A DNA stretch of 64,000 bases, taken from NCBI GenBank assembly GCA_023053575.1, contig JAKZAP010000001.1:25624533-25688532 (forward strand). Reading direction: 5' to 3'. A program made the translations under genes and the position numbers. Positions 36,301-44,668 of the stretch are shown here, piece after piece. Below the pieces are notes generated by a model, which saw only the letters and a program-made list of their open reading frames with translations, was not told the origin of the DNA and did no database searches. Within the stretch, counting starts at the first letter, position 1. Each line of letters opens with the position of its first letter. The stretch is from Branchinecta lynchi (Eukaryota > Arthropoda > Branchiopoda > Anostraca > Branchinectidae).

Positions 36301-39300
36301 CATATCAGGGACCGGACCAGATTAAATTAGAAATAGTCGCTTCCCCGATCCGACCATCTAGAGGGGAGTGGGGAGAGGGGGAATCCGGAAAAATGAGGAA
36401 AAATTAGATATGTTTAGCTTACGACCGGGTGATCGGATCTTAATGAAAGGACCTCGTGTCTCAGACGTTCCATTTTAAATCCAGACCGGATCCGGTGACA
36501 TTGGGGGGAGTTGGAGGGGGAAATCGGAAATCTTGGGAAACGCTTAGAGTGGACAGATCTGGATGAAACTTGGCGGAAAGAACAAGCATAAGTCCTAGAT
36601 AGCTGACTGACATAACCGGAACGGATCCGCTCACTTTGGGGGAGTTGGGGGGGGGGGGGGTCCAAATTTCTAGTGATCCTGCGAGTTCGGTGCTTCCTGA
36701 TGTGCTAGGACGACGAAAATTGGCAGGCATGTCAGGGTCCCGACCAGATTAAATAGGAAATAGTCACTTCGCCGATTCGAACATCTGGGGGGAGTGGAGG
36801 GAGGCAGGAGCTGAAAAATTGAGGTATTTTTAACTTGCAAACGGGATCGGATCTTGATGGAAGTTGATATTTAGGATGACTTCGTGTCTCAGACATCCCA
36901 CTTTAAATCCGGACGGATCCGATGACACTGGGGGGAACTGGAGGAGGGACCCGGAAATCTTGAGAAACGCTTAGAGTGGAGAGATCTGGATGAAACTTGG
37001 TGGAAAGAACAAGCACAAGTCCTAGATACCTGACTGACATAACCGGAACGGATCCACTCACTTTGGAGGAGTTGGGGGGGGGGGAGGGAGGGTCCGAATT
37101 TCTAGTGATCTTGCCTGTTCGGTGCTTCCTGATGCGTTAGGACGATGAAAATTGGCAGGCATGTCAGGGACCCGACAAGGTTAAATAGGAAATAGTCAAT
37201 TCCCCGATCCGACCATCTGAGGGGAGTGGAGGGAGGGGGAGCCGAAAAATTTAGCTGTTTTTAACTTGCGAACTTGCGATCGCATCTTGATGGAAGTTGA
37301 TATTTAGGATGACTTCGTATCTCAGACGTTCCACTTTAAATCCCGACCGGATCCGATGACACTGGGGGGAGCTGGAGGAGGGAACAGGAAATCTTGAGAT
37401 ACACTTAAGAGTGGAGGGATCGGAATGAAACTTGGAGGGAAGAAAAAGCACAAGTCCTAGATACGTCATTGACATAATCGGACCGGACCTGGGCACTGTG
37501 GGGGAGTTGGGGAGGGGGGGGGGGGGTCGGGATTTCTAGCGACACCGCAAGTTCGGCATACTTCCTGATGTGTTAGGACGATGAAACTTGGCAGGTATGT
37601 CAAGGATCCGAACAGATTGACTTGAGAAGAGTAATTTCCCCGATCCAACCATCGTGGAGGGAGTGCATGGATGGGGAGTCCGGAATCTAGTAGCATGCAT
37701 AACTTTTGAACGGGTGATCGGATTTGAATGAAACTTGTCAGGTGGAAAGAGTGATCGCCTCAGATGTTCTGTGTCAAGTCCGGTTCGGATCCGATACCTG
37801 TGGTGGATGGGGGGGGGGGTCCTAAAACTCAAGAAACACTTAAAGCAGAGGGATTGGGACGGAACTTGACGGAAAGAACAAGCATTAGGCCTAGATACGG
37901 AATTGACAGAGCCAGATGGTTTCGGGGCTCTGTGGGGGGAGTTGGAGGGTCGCTAGTTAGAATAGTTCCAGATGTACTAAGACACGAAACTTTGCGGGCA
38001 TATTAGTGACCCGACCTTATTCACTTAAGAACCGACACAACATATCCCCGGAAACTTCCGTTCCTAGATCCGAGCATTTTTGGAGAAGTGAGGGAAGGGA
38101 AATATGGAAATTGACTTCTGCAAATTGCAGACGAGTCGTCTGATTCGAGTGAAACTTCATGGGTGATAAGAGTCGATCACCTAGACATGTTCGAACCATA
38201 TGCGACCACGGTTGAGGGAAATATGGGGGGGGGGAACTTTTGATCTGCAGAAAAACCAAATGGACGGACCGAACGGAATGCAAGTTGGTCAGTGCCGAGT
38301 TTTTGCGACCTAGATTAGTTGTTCTGCATCTAGGCCAGATCCGGCCGAGATGGGGGGGAGGGGGCGGAAATGTGTAGATAGGCTATGCTCCGATTTCAGT
38401 AAAACTTGATGGACGGGAAGAGGCGGAAATTTGCAGATAGGCTATGCTCCGATTTCAGTAAAACTTGACGGACGGGAAGAGGGGATTAAGAGATACGACA
38501 TTTACGTTTCCAAGTCCTCTTCGGCCACAGTGGGTGGGAGTTGGAGGGAGATTGCCGGAAACTTTGAGACTCGCATAGGGGTCAAACCAGTGCATCAACT
38601 TAAATAAAACTTGGGGTGCAGAGAAAGCATATACTATAGATGACATATTTTAGGGTCCGAACCGGATCCGAAAACGGTGAGGGGTGGTACCGGAATTTTC
38701 CAAAAATACTCAGATTCGAGTGAAACTTGATAGATGGTATAAAAGAAGATGCTTTACATGATCCATTTTTGAGTCCGAATCAGATTCGGCCACGGTAGGG
38801 GGACATCGAGGGAGTATCGGAAATCGTGTAGCACGTCTACGGATCAAACGAGTGGATTTATTGGGCTGAAACATGGAAGTTTGAACAGTTATGCGCATTT
38901 GCTACAGATAATCCGAGGCGATGCCGGAACTACTCAGAACTGAGTGAAAATAAATATCGTATTTCTATTTCCGAACCACATTTTTGGATGGCGGGTGTAT
39001 TTTCTGATGTTCTCATCTACTTTGTTGTACCACCTACTCGTAACAACTGCCATATGAGCTCGTAGCTCTTTTTTTTTTTTTTTTCAGGTACTAAGCAATC
39101 TTCACCAATCTCACCATTGCCCACTGAAAAGCGTCGTTTGCGTTGATTTAAATATCCCCAACATAGTAGAATTTGCGCTGAGGGGACGGCCGCAGATATT
39201 CTGAACGTCATAACCAGAGCAGATAGTCGAAAATAAAAAAAATCCCTTTGCATAATCCAAATAACTCAGTGTATTCATTAAATGACACAAAAATAAGTTG

Positions 39301-41607
39301 ACTTTTCAGCTAAACTTTAAGATCCGATTCCCCGTTCAAAAGTTATACTGTTATATGTCAATATGCCGGATTCCCCCTCCCTTCACTACCCCACGGTGGT
39401 CGGTCGGGGACTTCCAAGTTAGTTTGGTCGGGTCCCTAATGTAGGGCTCTGTAGCCCTACATTTAGAGGTGGGTGAGGGGGTTCATATTAAGGGCCAAAC
39501 TAAATATTTTTAAACTGCTAATGAGATAGTCGATTGAGGGGTAAGAAAACATGCTGAACACGATTATGAAAACCATTTCCTCGCCGGACAAGTAGTTCGT
39601 CCGGCAAGTCTGTTAAAAGTAAAAGTTTTGTTTGAAGTTGATTAGATGTTCGATTTAGGGGTAAGAAGACATGCTGAACACTCATGTGAAAATTATTTTT
39701 TTTATCGGACAAGTAGTTCGCGCGGAATCCGGCCAAAACCAGAAAAATTTGTTAAAAGCACAAGTTGTGATTAGATGTCCGATTTAGGGATAAGAAGTCC
39801 GTCTATGACAATCGTTTATGACAAAAACCTTCAAAGAGTCTAGTGAAGACTGGATCTGGCGAAGAAAAGACCCAATTGTCTGGATCAAATATATCATTTT
39901 TGGGATCCCATCGAAACCTTTGGCCTTGTTACAATTGCCAACTGCTTTGTTTTTCCAAAATACATCTTGCAATTTAGAAAAAGCTATGAAAGTGCCATGA
40001 CGTCATCAACAAATCGAATATTCCCATATGAAAATAAATATGTGGGCTTCTTGCAAAATGGGCTGCACAACCGAAAATAAAATTCTAACCGCTTCTCGAC
40101 ACTATACAGGCTTCACGCTCTCCGAAGCGGCGGCTGGACGCAAAATATTTGAAAACTTAACGCACCCCAGTTTAAAATTGTGAAAACCAAGCAAAAGAAA
40201 ATAAGTCGTAAACAGAAGATAGACCTGACTGTCTACCATGTCTTCCAAAGTTCACACATTACTTTGAATCTTCTAGTATGCTTATTTGTGCAAGCGTTGT
40301 CAGCGGACCTTGACGCTTTCAGCGTAATTCGCGCGTGACGAGTAAAGATCGGCTAGGTCAAAAAACTGTTAAAAAGCCGTGAATGCAAACCAAAGGAATG
40401 GCGAAAAGGAAGGGATTTAAGAGGCCTATAGTTCCATAAGGTAAAATGTAAGCAAGACGAATCACTAGGTAACGAATTTTAGGACGGTAGGATAATCGCG
40501 AGTAACTGGTTCATTCCCCTCCATCAAGAAAGATTCGGCTTCGACCAGAAGTAATAACAATTTCATTTTTTTAGCCAAGGTGGGTAGGGGAGTCTAAATC
40601 AACTGTACCCGTACAAGCTCTTACCTCCGTCAAAGCTACCGTCATCATAGTTCGTCCACCCATGCTATGTCCTATTAAAGTTGCCTTGTCAATGAAGAGT
40701 GAGTCAAGCAGTGCAAGGATATCTTCTGCCATGGAAGGGTAGTCCATAGTGTCCGCATGAGGACTGTCGCCATGGTTTCTTGCGTCGATTGTTACAACCT
40801 GAAATGACCAACAAGGGTATTTAAGCACAACGAAAAAGATAGATATCTAATTGCATATATTTTATTTCGATTTCTTGACTATTTGTACGAAAAAAAGAAA
40901 AACAAGAATCAGCAAGACCGTGTTTGAGTATTGACGTAAAAAAGGTTTTGATTTTCTTAAACAAGAGCTACAAGCTCATATGGCCGGAGTATTCAAATAC
41001 AATTCCAAATAAGTCTTCCCTCTTTGGCAGAAGTCCCCTCCCCTTAAGAAAGCGCCCACACTCGCTAGGCAGCTCTGCTTCCGACTGTTTAAGATAAGAT
41101 TTTACTTTAAAAGGGCACCGAAGTGACCCTCTCTAGCCTGTTCTTGACCCACGATCCCAAACAAAAAATAATAAAGGTAAACTGTTAACGACAAGACTGA
41201 TTGACCTAGGAACCAAAAATAAAACGTACCTGTCGTTTGGTTTTCATGTGAATGGCTTTTGCCAGAGAAGTCCAGTTCGATTTGGATCCCAGCAGACCAT
41301 GCATGATAACGATTGGACTAGTATTTTCATCTGGGCCTGGAAGATGATTGGTCATTTCGTATGAGTTGTATGCAAGGTTGACTGTCCTAAAAAATAGATT
41401 ACTTTCAACTACGCTGAATAGTAAAACGACCACAGCACATTTCGCATATCTTCGAACAAAGCACAAGACTTTAAAACATGCTCGAATTCCTAGCACAGCA
41501 TTTCCTAAGAACTGTATACTATTTTGGTTCAAAGCAAACTCTCGTACATACAGTCTTAGGTTCGCGACCAAATTGAGCAAGTAACGCGAGTTACATGAAG
41601 TCACCAT
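24204..41607 (-). CDS. ABHD11: ABHD11 orthologue (alpha/beta hydrolase), six exons
   Basis: Six minus-strand exons (41607-41552, 41386-41230, 40798-40625, 34049-33876, 32159-31978, 24342-24204) join with GT-AG borders and matching phases (2,0,0,0,2) into 293 codons. This is close to the roughly 300 residues of animal ABHD11. Order: a short basic N-terminus (R8, R18) that could be a mitochondrial presequence; HGLLGSKSNW oxyanion region; DARNHGDSPH; nucleophile elbow GHSMGG (Ser116); DKLVVVDVSP; ELPRSAARKEAD; FLLTNLVED; GGQNSDYI; and AGHWVH with catalytic His272. ABHD11 is a mitochondrial serine hydrolase that helps keep the 2-oxoglutarate dehydrogenase complex functional (known for mammals). 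All catalytic-site motifs seen are intact. Identity is very secure; the first exon less so. Confidence 0.93.
25150..26008 (-). repeat. family-2 repeat, decayed copy in ABHD11 intron 5
   Basis: Reverse-oriented units (TTCCGGTTTTCACCGGATTCCGGGC and relatives) are followed by the leader (CGTGCTGACAGACGGACAACTTTTATGAAATCATG) and the GTTTTGGGATCCCAAAAA terminus at 25991-26008. The CTTGTT end is not clear. Confidence 0.7.
27030..27210 (+). repeat. LINE 3' terminus with hairpin and ATT tail
   Basis: AAAGGCGAAAGCCTTTT followed by TTGCTTTGC and an (ATT)n tail resembles the reverse complement of the 3' ends of the LINE fragments at 32490 and 33225 (AGGCGAAAGCCTTTTTACTG). The hairpin (AAAGGC/GCCTTT) is shared by all three. 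The coding part is not recognisable here. Confidence 0.5.
27874..29768 (-). mobile_element. family-1 repeat with six satellite units, copy 2
   Basis: Plus strand reads AACAAGAGCTACGAGCTCATTACG at the left end and GGCACTTGGCCGAAGGGCAAGTGCC hairpin at the right, followed by an A-run. Between them are six head-to-tail units; the landmark CGGTTATG(T) occurs at 27911, 28193, 28473, 28754, 29035 and 29316, so the period is 280-282 bp. The units look nearly identical to each other. The leader (AGCTGATGTGGAAGTGCCCG, ACCGACGGACGGACAG) precedes the hairpin. Repeating open frames (YLVFARCLPTKFHLDPS) are satellite translations, not genes. It lies in ABHD11 intron 5. Confidence 0.85.
30315..31505 (-). mobile_element. 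family-2 repeat, complete copy in ABHD11 intron 5
   Basis: Plus strand starts AACAAGACCTAAGGTTTCGATGG and ends GGTATCCCTCCACTTATG then TTTTGGGATCCCAAAAA. About five to six units of about 130-140 bp are seen (TTCCGGTTT.GCCGGATTCCGG.CGAACTACTTGTC). The leader carries CGTGCTGACAGACGGACGGAC. It ends some 470 bp from ABHD11 exon 5. Confidence 0.8.
31515..31830 (-). pseudogene. LINE ORF2 C-terminal remnant
   Basis: A minus-strand frame (31815-31537) encodes QLWNEAIRKSESLTNYPKF, GLPAEILKMWFQLRANCLPL and RSRKRFLKRMG. In a second frame it continues with AECACRFFGEVEQCLCHLL. The arrangement (FQLRxxxLPL, then a C.C....EHLL-like motif) is that of the C-terminal zinc-binding region of some LINE ORF2 proteins. 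The frame break and lack of RT show a dead fragment. It sits between a family-2 repeat and ABHD11 exon 5. Confidence 0.55.
31978..32159 (-). CDS. ABHD11: ABHD11 exon 5
   Basis: Acceptor TTTTCTTTCAG and donor AG|GTAAGT; 182 bp, entry phase 0, exit phase 2. It encodes NNMLRQFLLTNLVEDNGSLK, then WRINLPAIAKDF and GGQNSDYI, matching the cap-to-core region of ABHD11. Confidence 0.95.
32490..33080 (-). pseudogene. CR1-like LINE 3' fragment
   Basis: The minus strand reads, with stops, FRDGLIETFKIS, GDVLIFNQNGLRGHSLKLL, RWSFRSQIVEY, NNLPGTVLNAENINQFK and ACVDLHL. This is the signature end of CR1/L2 ORF2 (RDLIExYK...RGHSxKL...F..R...WN.LP..V..A.....FK..L). The 3' terminus has the AGGC/GCCT hairpin and an AT-rich tail. 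It lies in ABHD11 intron 4. Confidence 0.8.
33225..33520 (-). pseudogene. CR1-like LINE 3' fragment, second copy
   Basis: Same 3' end as 32490-33080, in the same orientation (AAAAAGGCTTTCGCCTCT, TTTCTCGAGACAC, CTAAACTGAATTTCAGCCAGGTGA). It is more strongly 5'-truncated. The two copies lie about 700 bp apart in ABHD11 intron 4 and could be separate insertions or a local duplication. Confidence 0.8.
33876..34049 (-). CDS. ABHD11: ABHD11 exon 4
   Basis: Acceptor GTTTTTCAG and donor ACC|GTGAGT; 174 bp, phase 0 at both ends. It encodes PSVVDKLVVVDVSP, then IRVSNELPRSAARKEADKQL, the lid-region signature of ABHD11 proteins. Confidence 0.95.
34050..34920. other. ABHD11 intron 3, no other gene seen
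   Basis: AT-rich intron sequence with no supported coding segment. A partial family-1 terminus (AACAAGAGGTAGAAGCTCATATGG) starts at 34921. Confidence 0.45.
35320..35975 (-). repeat. family-1 repeat, decayed copy
   Basis: Reverse-oriented family-1 units with C-runs (near 35347, 35486 and 35869): GAGTGCCCGAATCCAGTCC, TTCCCAACAAGTGTCATCC, AAGTTTCATTAAGATCCGATCACCC, and the leader-like TCGTAGCACATGTGGAAGT. The diverged AACAAG end may be at 34921. Confidence 0.6.
36181..39070 (+). mobile_element. family-1 repeat, longest copy (2.9 kb)
   Basis: Begins after a T-run with the ATGGCACTTGCCCTTCGGCC hairpin, then the leader (CAATTTCTGTCCGTCAGTCG, GGACGATGAAACTTGGCAGG). The tandem units here have a longer period, about 420-435 bp (GAAACTTGG.GG.AAGAA.AAGCA near 36563, 36984 and 37422), because each includes a second AGGACGA.GAAA.TTGGCAGG block. 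Units decay towards the right (37.8-38.9 kb). It ends CATATGAGCTCGTAGCTC then a T-run. It lies in ABHD11 intron 3. Confidence 0.8.
39305..39430 (-). repeat. family-1 repeat fragment fused to family 2
   Basis: AAGATCCGATTCCCCGTTCAAAAGTTATA and GGATTCCCCCTCCCTTCACT are family-1 unit sequence in reverse orientation. At 39430 it runs directly into a family-2 copy in the opposite orientation. Confidence 0.55.
39432..39930 (+). repeat. family-2 repeat, 5'-truncated copy
   Basis: Starts within the leader (TGTAGGGCTCTGTAGCCCTAC), has about two to three units (GGGTAAGAAGACATGCTGAACAC, CGGACAAGTAGTTCG) and the complete CTTGTT end (TTTTTGGGATCCCATCGAAACC, TTTGGCCTTGTT). Confidence 0.75.
40125..40258 (-). 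repeat. repeat with CAGAAGATAGACCTGA..ACCATGTC, copy 2
   Basis: Reverse-oriented copy of the repeat at 61183-61330: CGCAAAATATTTGAAAAC, then AACAGAAGATAGACCTGACT, CTACCATGTCTTCCAAAG. In ABHD11 intron 3, close to exon 3. Confidence 0.5.
40625..40798 (-). CDS. ABHD11: ABHD11 exon 3 (nucleophile elbow)
   Basis: Acceptor GGTCATTTCAG and donor GAG|GTAAGA; 174 bp, phase 0 at both ends. It encodes VVTIDARNHGDSPH, MDYPSMAEDILALL and LIGHSMGGRTMM, placing the catalytic serine (residue 116) in GHSMGG. Confidence 0.96.
40963..40995 (-). repeat. family-1 repeat terminus only
   Basis: AACAAGAGCTACAAGCTCATATGG is the AACAAG-side end of family 1, with no body attached. In ABHD11 intron 2. Confidence 0.45.
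41230..41386 (-). CDS. ABHD11: ABHD11 exon 2 (oxyanion region)
   Basis: Acceptor TCTATTTTTTAG and donor CAG|GTACGT; 157 bp, entry phase 2, exit phase 0. It encodes TVNLAYNSYEMTNHLPG, SPIVIMHGLLGSKSNWTSL, then AKAIHMKTKRQ. The HGLLGSKSNW motif is the classic ABHD11 oxyanion-loop segment. The frame stays open upstream of the acceptor, so an unspliced N-terminus is also possible. Confidence 0.9.
41552..41607 (-). CDS. ABHD11: ABHD11 exon 1 (probable start)
   Basis: ATG at 41607, 56 bp, donor CT|GTATGT, exit phase 2. This phase matches the next acceptor after a 165-bp intron. It encodes MVTSCNSRYLLNLVANLR and part of the next codon. The stretch is basic and lacks acidic residues, as expected for a mitochondrial presequence. 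A single longer exon 41607-41230 would also stay open, but would add a hydrophobic stretch foreign to the family. Confidence 0.6.
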
Positions 41608-41659
41608 GCGATGTTAAGTGAAACCTCTATTATGTGCTAATGTATTATGTGGTAGGTAC

Positions 41660-42260
41660 CTGAATTATGTGGTATATGGGTGTTGAGACGGCTCGCTGAA
41701 GTGGTAGTCCGACCGCCAGCTCGTCAAAAGACGCTTAGTTTCGAAAACACCCGACCCAAAAGGTACAGTAGGTTTAATAGTGGATTCCGACCAAATCGAA
41801 CACGCTGATTCCGAATATGCCGGGAACTGGTTCCGGAAACGATGGCTTAAAGTAGAAATGAAGCCCGATGCTGTTCCATTATTTCCTCTCAATAAGAAGT
41901 ATCGCTCTCAAACACAGTAGGTTGAAATAAAAGAATTCCGACCAAATCGAACCCGCTGATTTCGAATATGCCAGGCATAAATTCCGGAAAGGGTGGCTTA
42001 AAGTAGAAATGAAGCCTGATACTATTCCATTATTTCTTCTCAACAATGAGTATAGCTATCAAACACGGTAGGTTGAAAGTGGATTCTGACCAAATCAAAC
42101 CCGTTGATTATGAATATACCGTTAATAAATAAAGTAGACCTGAAACCTGATAACTTATTCTTCTCCTCAGTAACTAGTGCCATCATCTGGTGTAGTGGGC
42201 TACTGTCGGCAGAAAAGTTTATTCTAACCAAATTGAACCCGCTGCTTACGTGTGCCAGGG
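41660..42260 (+). repeat. ~150-bp tandem repeat, 3-4 units
   Basis: Units share GTAGGTT.AA..., GACCAAATCGAAC.CGCTGATT.CGAATATGCC, GGCTTAAAGTAGAAATGAAGCC and ATTCCATTATTTC.TCTCAA. Starts lie near 41767, 41918 and 42067, with a decayed unit near 42215. A copy in inverse orientation lies at 42985-43160. Confidence 0.75.
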
Positions 42261-42984
42261 ATAGCCACTGGTTGCTTAAGGATGTGGTGCGAGTCTGTTG
42301 CTTAATAACCTAAGTTTGCTGAAATTCATCAACGACTACAGGGATTACAATTGGGATCTTGTTTTGAAATGTTACAAGAAATATCTAAATCACAAAAAGG
42401 CGAGTTAAATGGACACAGAAGTCTCAAACTTCGCCAACATTGCTTCACAAAATCAAATTCTAATTCCGAGTCGACAGAGCACCTGCCCCGCACGAACATT
42501 TTCGCGGCAGCAATCGAGGTAGTGCAAAAACCAGGTCGGGTACCCCTTCTGTACGTAAGAAATTAAATTGTGCAAACTTTGTCGGGTGCATCCGAGAAGT
42601 CCAAGTCTTGTCGGTACAACAGGTTATTTTTACACTTTTGTACAGTCCAGTCGGGCAAAACACAGAAGAAATCAAATGCTGTATTGTTTTATCGGTCTTC
42701 ACATCAGGTTCTTTTTACACTTTCTACTATTTACCCCAAACCTGCATTGTTCACATTAAAGTAACTGTTCAAATAATAAACATACCAGACAGACTGAGCT
42801 GCAAACATGGGTAAAAACCATCTTATTATGCCAAGTTTGGCTACATTATTTCCACTGTTAATAATCAGAAATCAGATGTTTTGCATTTTACGGCGCTAAA
42901 TTCTCTAAATAAGTAGCAAGAAAGTCTGATCTTTAAGTTGCTTTTACTTATGTTTGTTTCGCAATTTTATTTCTTATTTTATTT

Positions 42985-43160
42985 GGAATCAGCGGGTTTG
43001 ATTTGGTCGGAACCCATTTTTCAACCTACTGTGTTTGAGAGCGATACTTCTTATTGAGAGGAAATAATGGAACAGCATCGGGCTTCATTTCAACTTTAAG
43101 CCATCGTTTCCGGAACCAGTTCCCGGCATATTCGGAATCAGCGTGTTCGAATTTGGCTAT
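42985..43160 (-). repeat. inverted copy of the 150-bp repeat
   Basis: GGAATCAGCGGGTTTGATTTGGTCGG, TCAACCTACTGTGTTTGAGAGCG and GGAACCAGTTCCCGGCATATTCGG are the reverse complement of the units at 41767-41925. It is closest to the first unit, including GAGCGATACTTCTTATTGAG. It could be the other arm of a foldback element. Confidence 0.75.
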
Positions 43161-43379
43161 TGCACCGATGGAATCAGGTCTAAAGCTTTATTTTAAGTAA
43201 AGCTTTATAAAGCTTTTCGACTGTAAAGCTTTATTCTGACCGATATTAAAAGACTTTCGCAGTAAAAAATGATCACATTGCGATATTCTAAGACATAAGA
43301 TAGCCTACTTCTAAAACTCTGTTGAACTATGCCAAAATAACAGACTTTGTCTTCAATTTTCTTGTCTGCTAGCCTTCAG

Positions 43380-43473
43380 GCAAAAGAGCAGGAGAATCTC
43401 CATAGACTGTACTCCCATCAAATCTTCAATGACTGGGAGAGAGATAAGTCTACAAAAGAACAAATCTCAGTGG
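43380..43473 (+). CDS. exon-like segment, gene unknown
   Basis: A 94-bp segment lies between a strong acceptor (TTTTCTTGTCTGCTAGCCTTCAG) and a strong donor (TGG|GTAAGT). In the frame starting at its first base it reads AKEQENLHRLYSHQIF, then NDWERDKSTKEQISV, without stops. The highly charged composition is protein-like. I do not recognise the family and found no partner exon nearby. It could be one exon of an unseen plus-strand gene or chance. Confidence 0.3.
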
Positions 43474-44040
43474 GTAAGTGCAATTGGTAAGGTAAGGATC
43501 AAGTGAACAGAAGTAGCCTAGTTTAAAAAAAACTTTTTTGGGAATAACTATTAATCAAGTTATCAGAAGTAGGCATAACATACATGTTGATAATAAAGGG
43601 CTAGAATATTACCCAATAGAATTCTCATATGGCTCATTCAGCCCTGCAATGACAACAGACACAATAGGGCTATCCAACCGAATCCAGCCGAAACCACAAA
43701 AAAAGGTGGTCTGACGGCAAGATCAATGAAGAGTAGGAATCTCACCAGGCAATATGACAAAGCATCAAGGGGCCTCTCACTAAGCTGGATTAAACACAGG
43801 CTAAGAGCAACAAACACAGATGAACACAAAAATAGTAGTGTAGTAAGTCCTACCCATATTTTCTTAGTAGATGGGAGTCTGCAAAACGTGGATGCCGAAG
43901 AAACAGTGATTTTGAGATTGGCATTTCCTTCGCAAGAGATTCAGTCCTAGAACACCACAAAATGAGAGACAAGTCAAATCTTAATCACTATTTTCTAGAA
44001 CATTTCTCTACAACAAGGACAGTGTGGTTCTTTTGAACCC

Positions 44041-44560
44041 GTTTTTGGGATCCCAAAACGTAAGTGGAGGGATACCTATGACATCGCAAAAGTTGTCCGT
44101 CTGTCCGTCCGTCTGTACGCACGATAACTCTCGAAGGGAATGAGATATTTTGATGAAACCTTTACCTGGAAAAGTTTTATTTGGAGCTGATTAGATGTTC
44201 CATTTAGGGCAAGAAGACATGCTGAACACTTATGTGAAAACAATTTTCTACACGGAAATGTAGTTCGCCCGGAATCCGGCCCAAACCGGCAAATTGTTAA
44301 AATTTAAAGTTTTATTCGTATTTGACTAGATATCCCATTTAGGGCTAAGAAGAGATGCTGAATCCGTGGGTGACAATTATTTTTTACCGGACATATAATT
44401 CGACCGGAATCCGGCTGGAGTCGGAAATTTTTTTTATAAGTTAAATTTTTATTTGAAGTTGATTAAATGAGTTCGTTTTTTAGCTTACTTTTTTTGCCGG
44501 ACAAGTAGTTCCGGAGTTTGGCCGAAAGCGGGAAATTGGCAGAAGTGGCAGGAAGTTTTC
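44041..44560 (+). mobile_element. family-2 repeat, left part (split by LINE)
   Basis: Begins TTTTTGGGATCCCAAAACG, then the leader GTAAGTGGAGGGATACC, CGTCTGTCCGTCCGTCTG, CGATAACTCTCGAAGGGAATG and TTTTGATGAAAC. About three units follow (GAAGACATGCTGAACAC, GTAGTTCGCCCGGAATCCGG). It is broken at 44560-44574 by the LINE and continues at 48711. Confidence 0.85.
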
Positions 44561-44668
44561 GTCAGTACAGATATCAATCAATCAATATCTTTTAATTCAG
44601 TCTACAGACCATACAGAAAGAAAAACACACAAAATAAACAAGACAAGTAAACAACAAAATTCCACATC

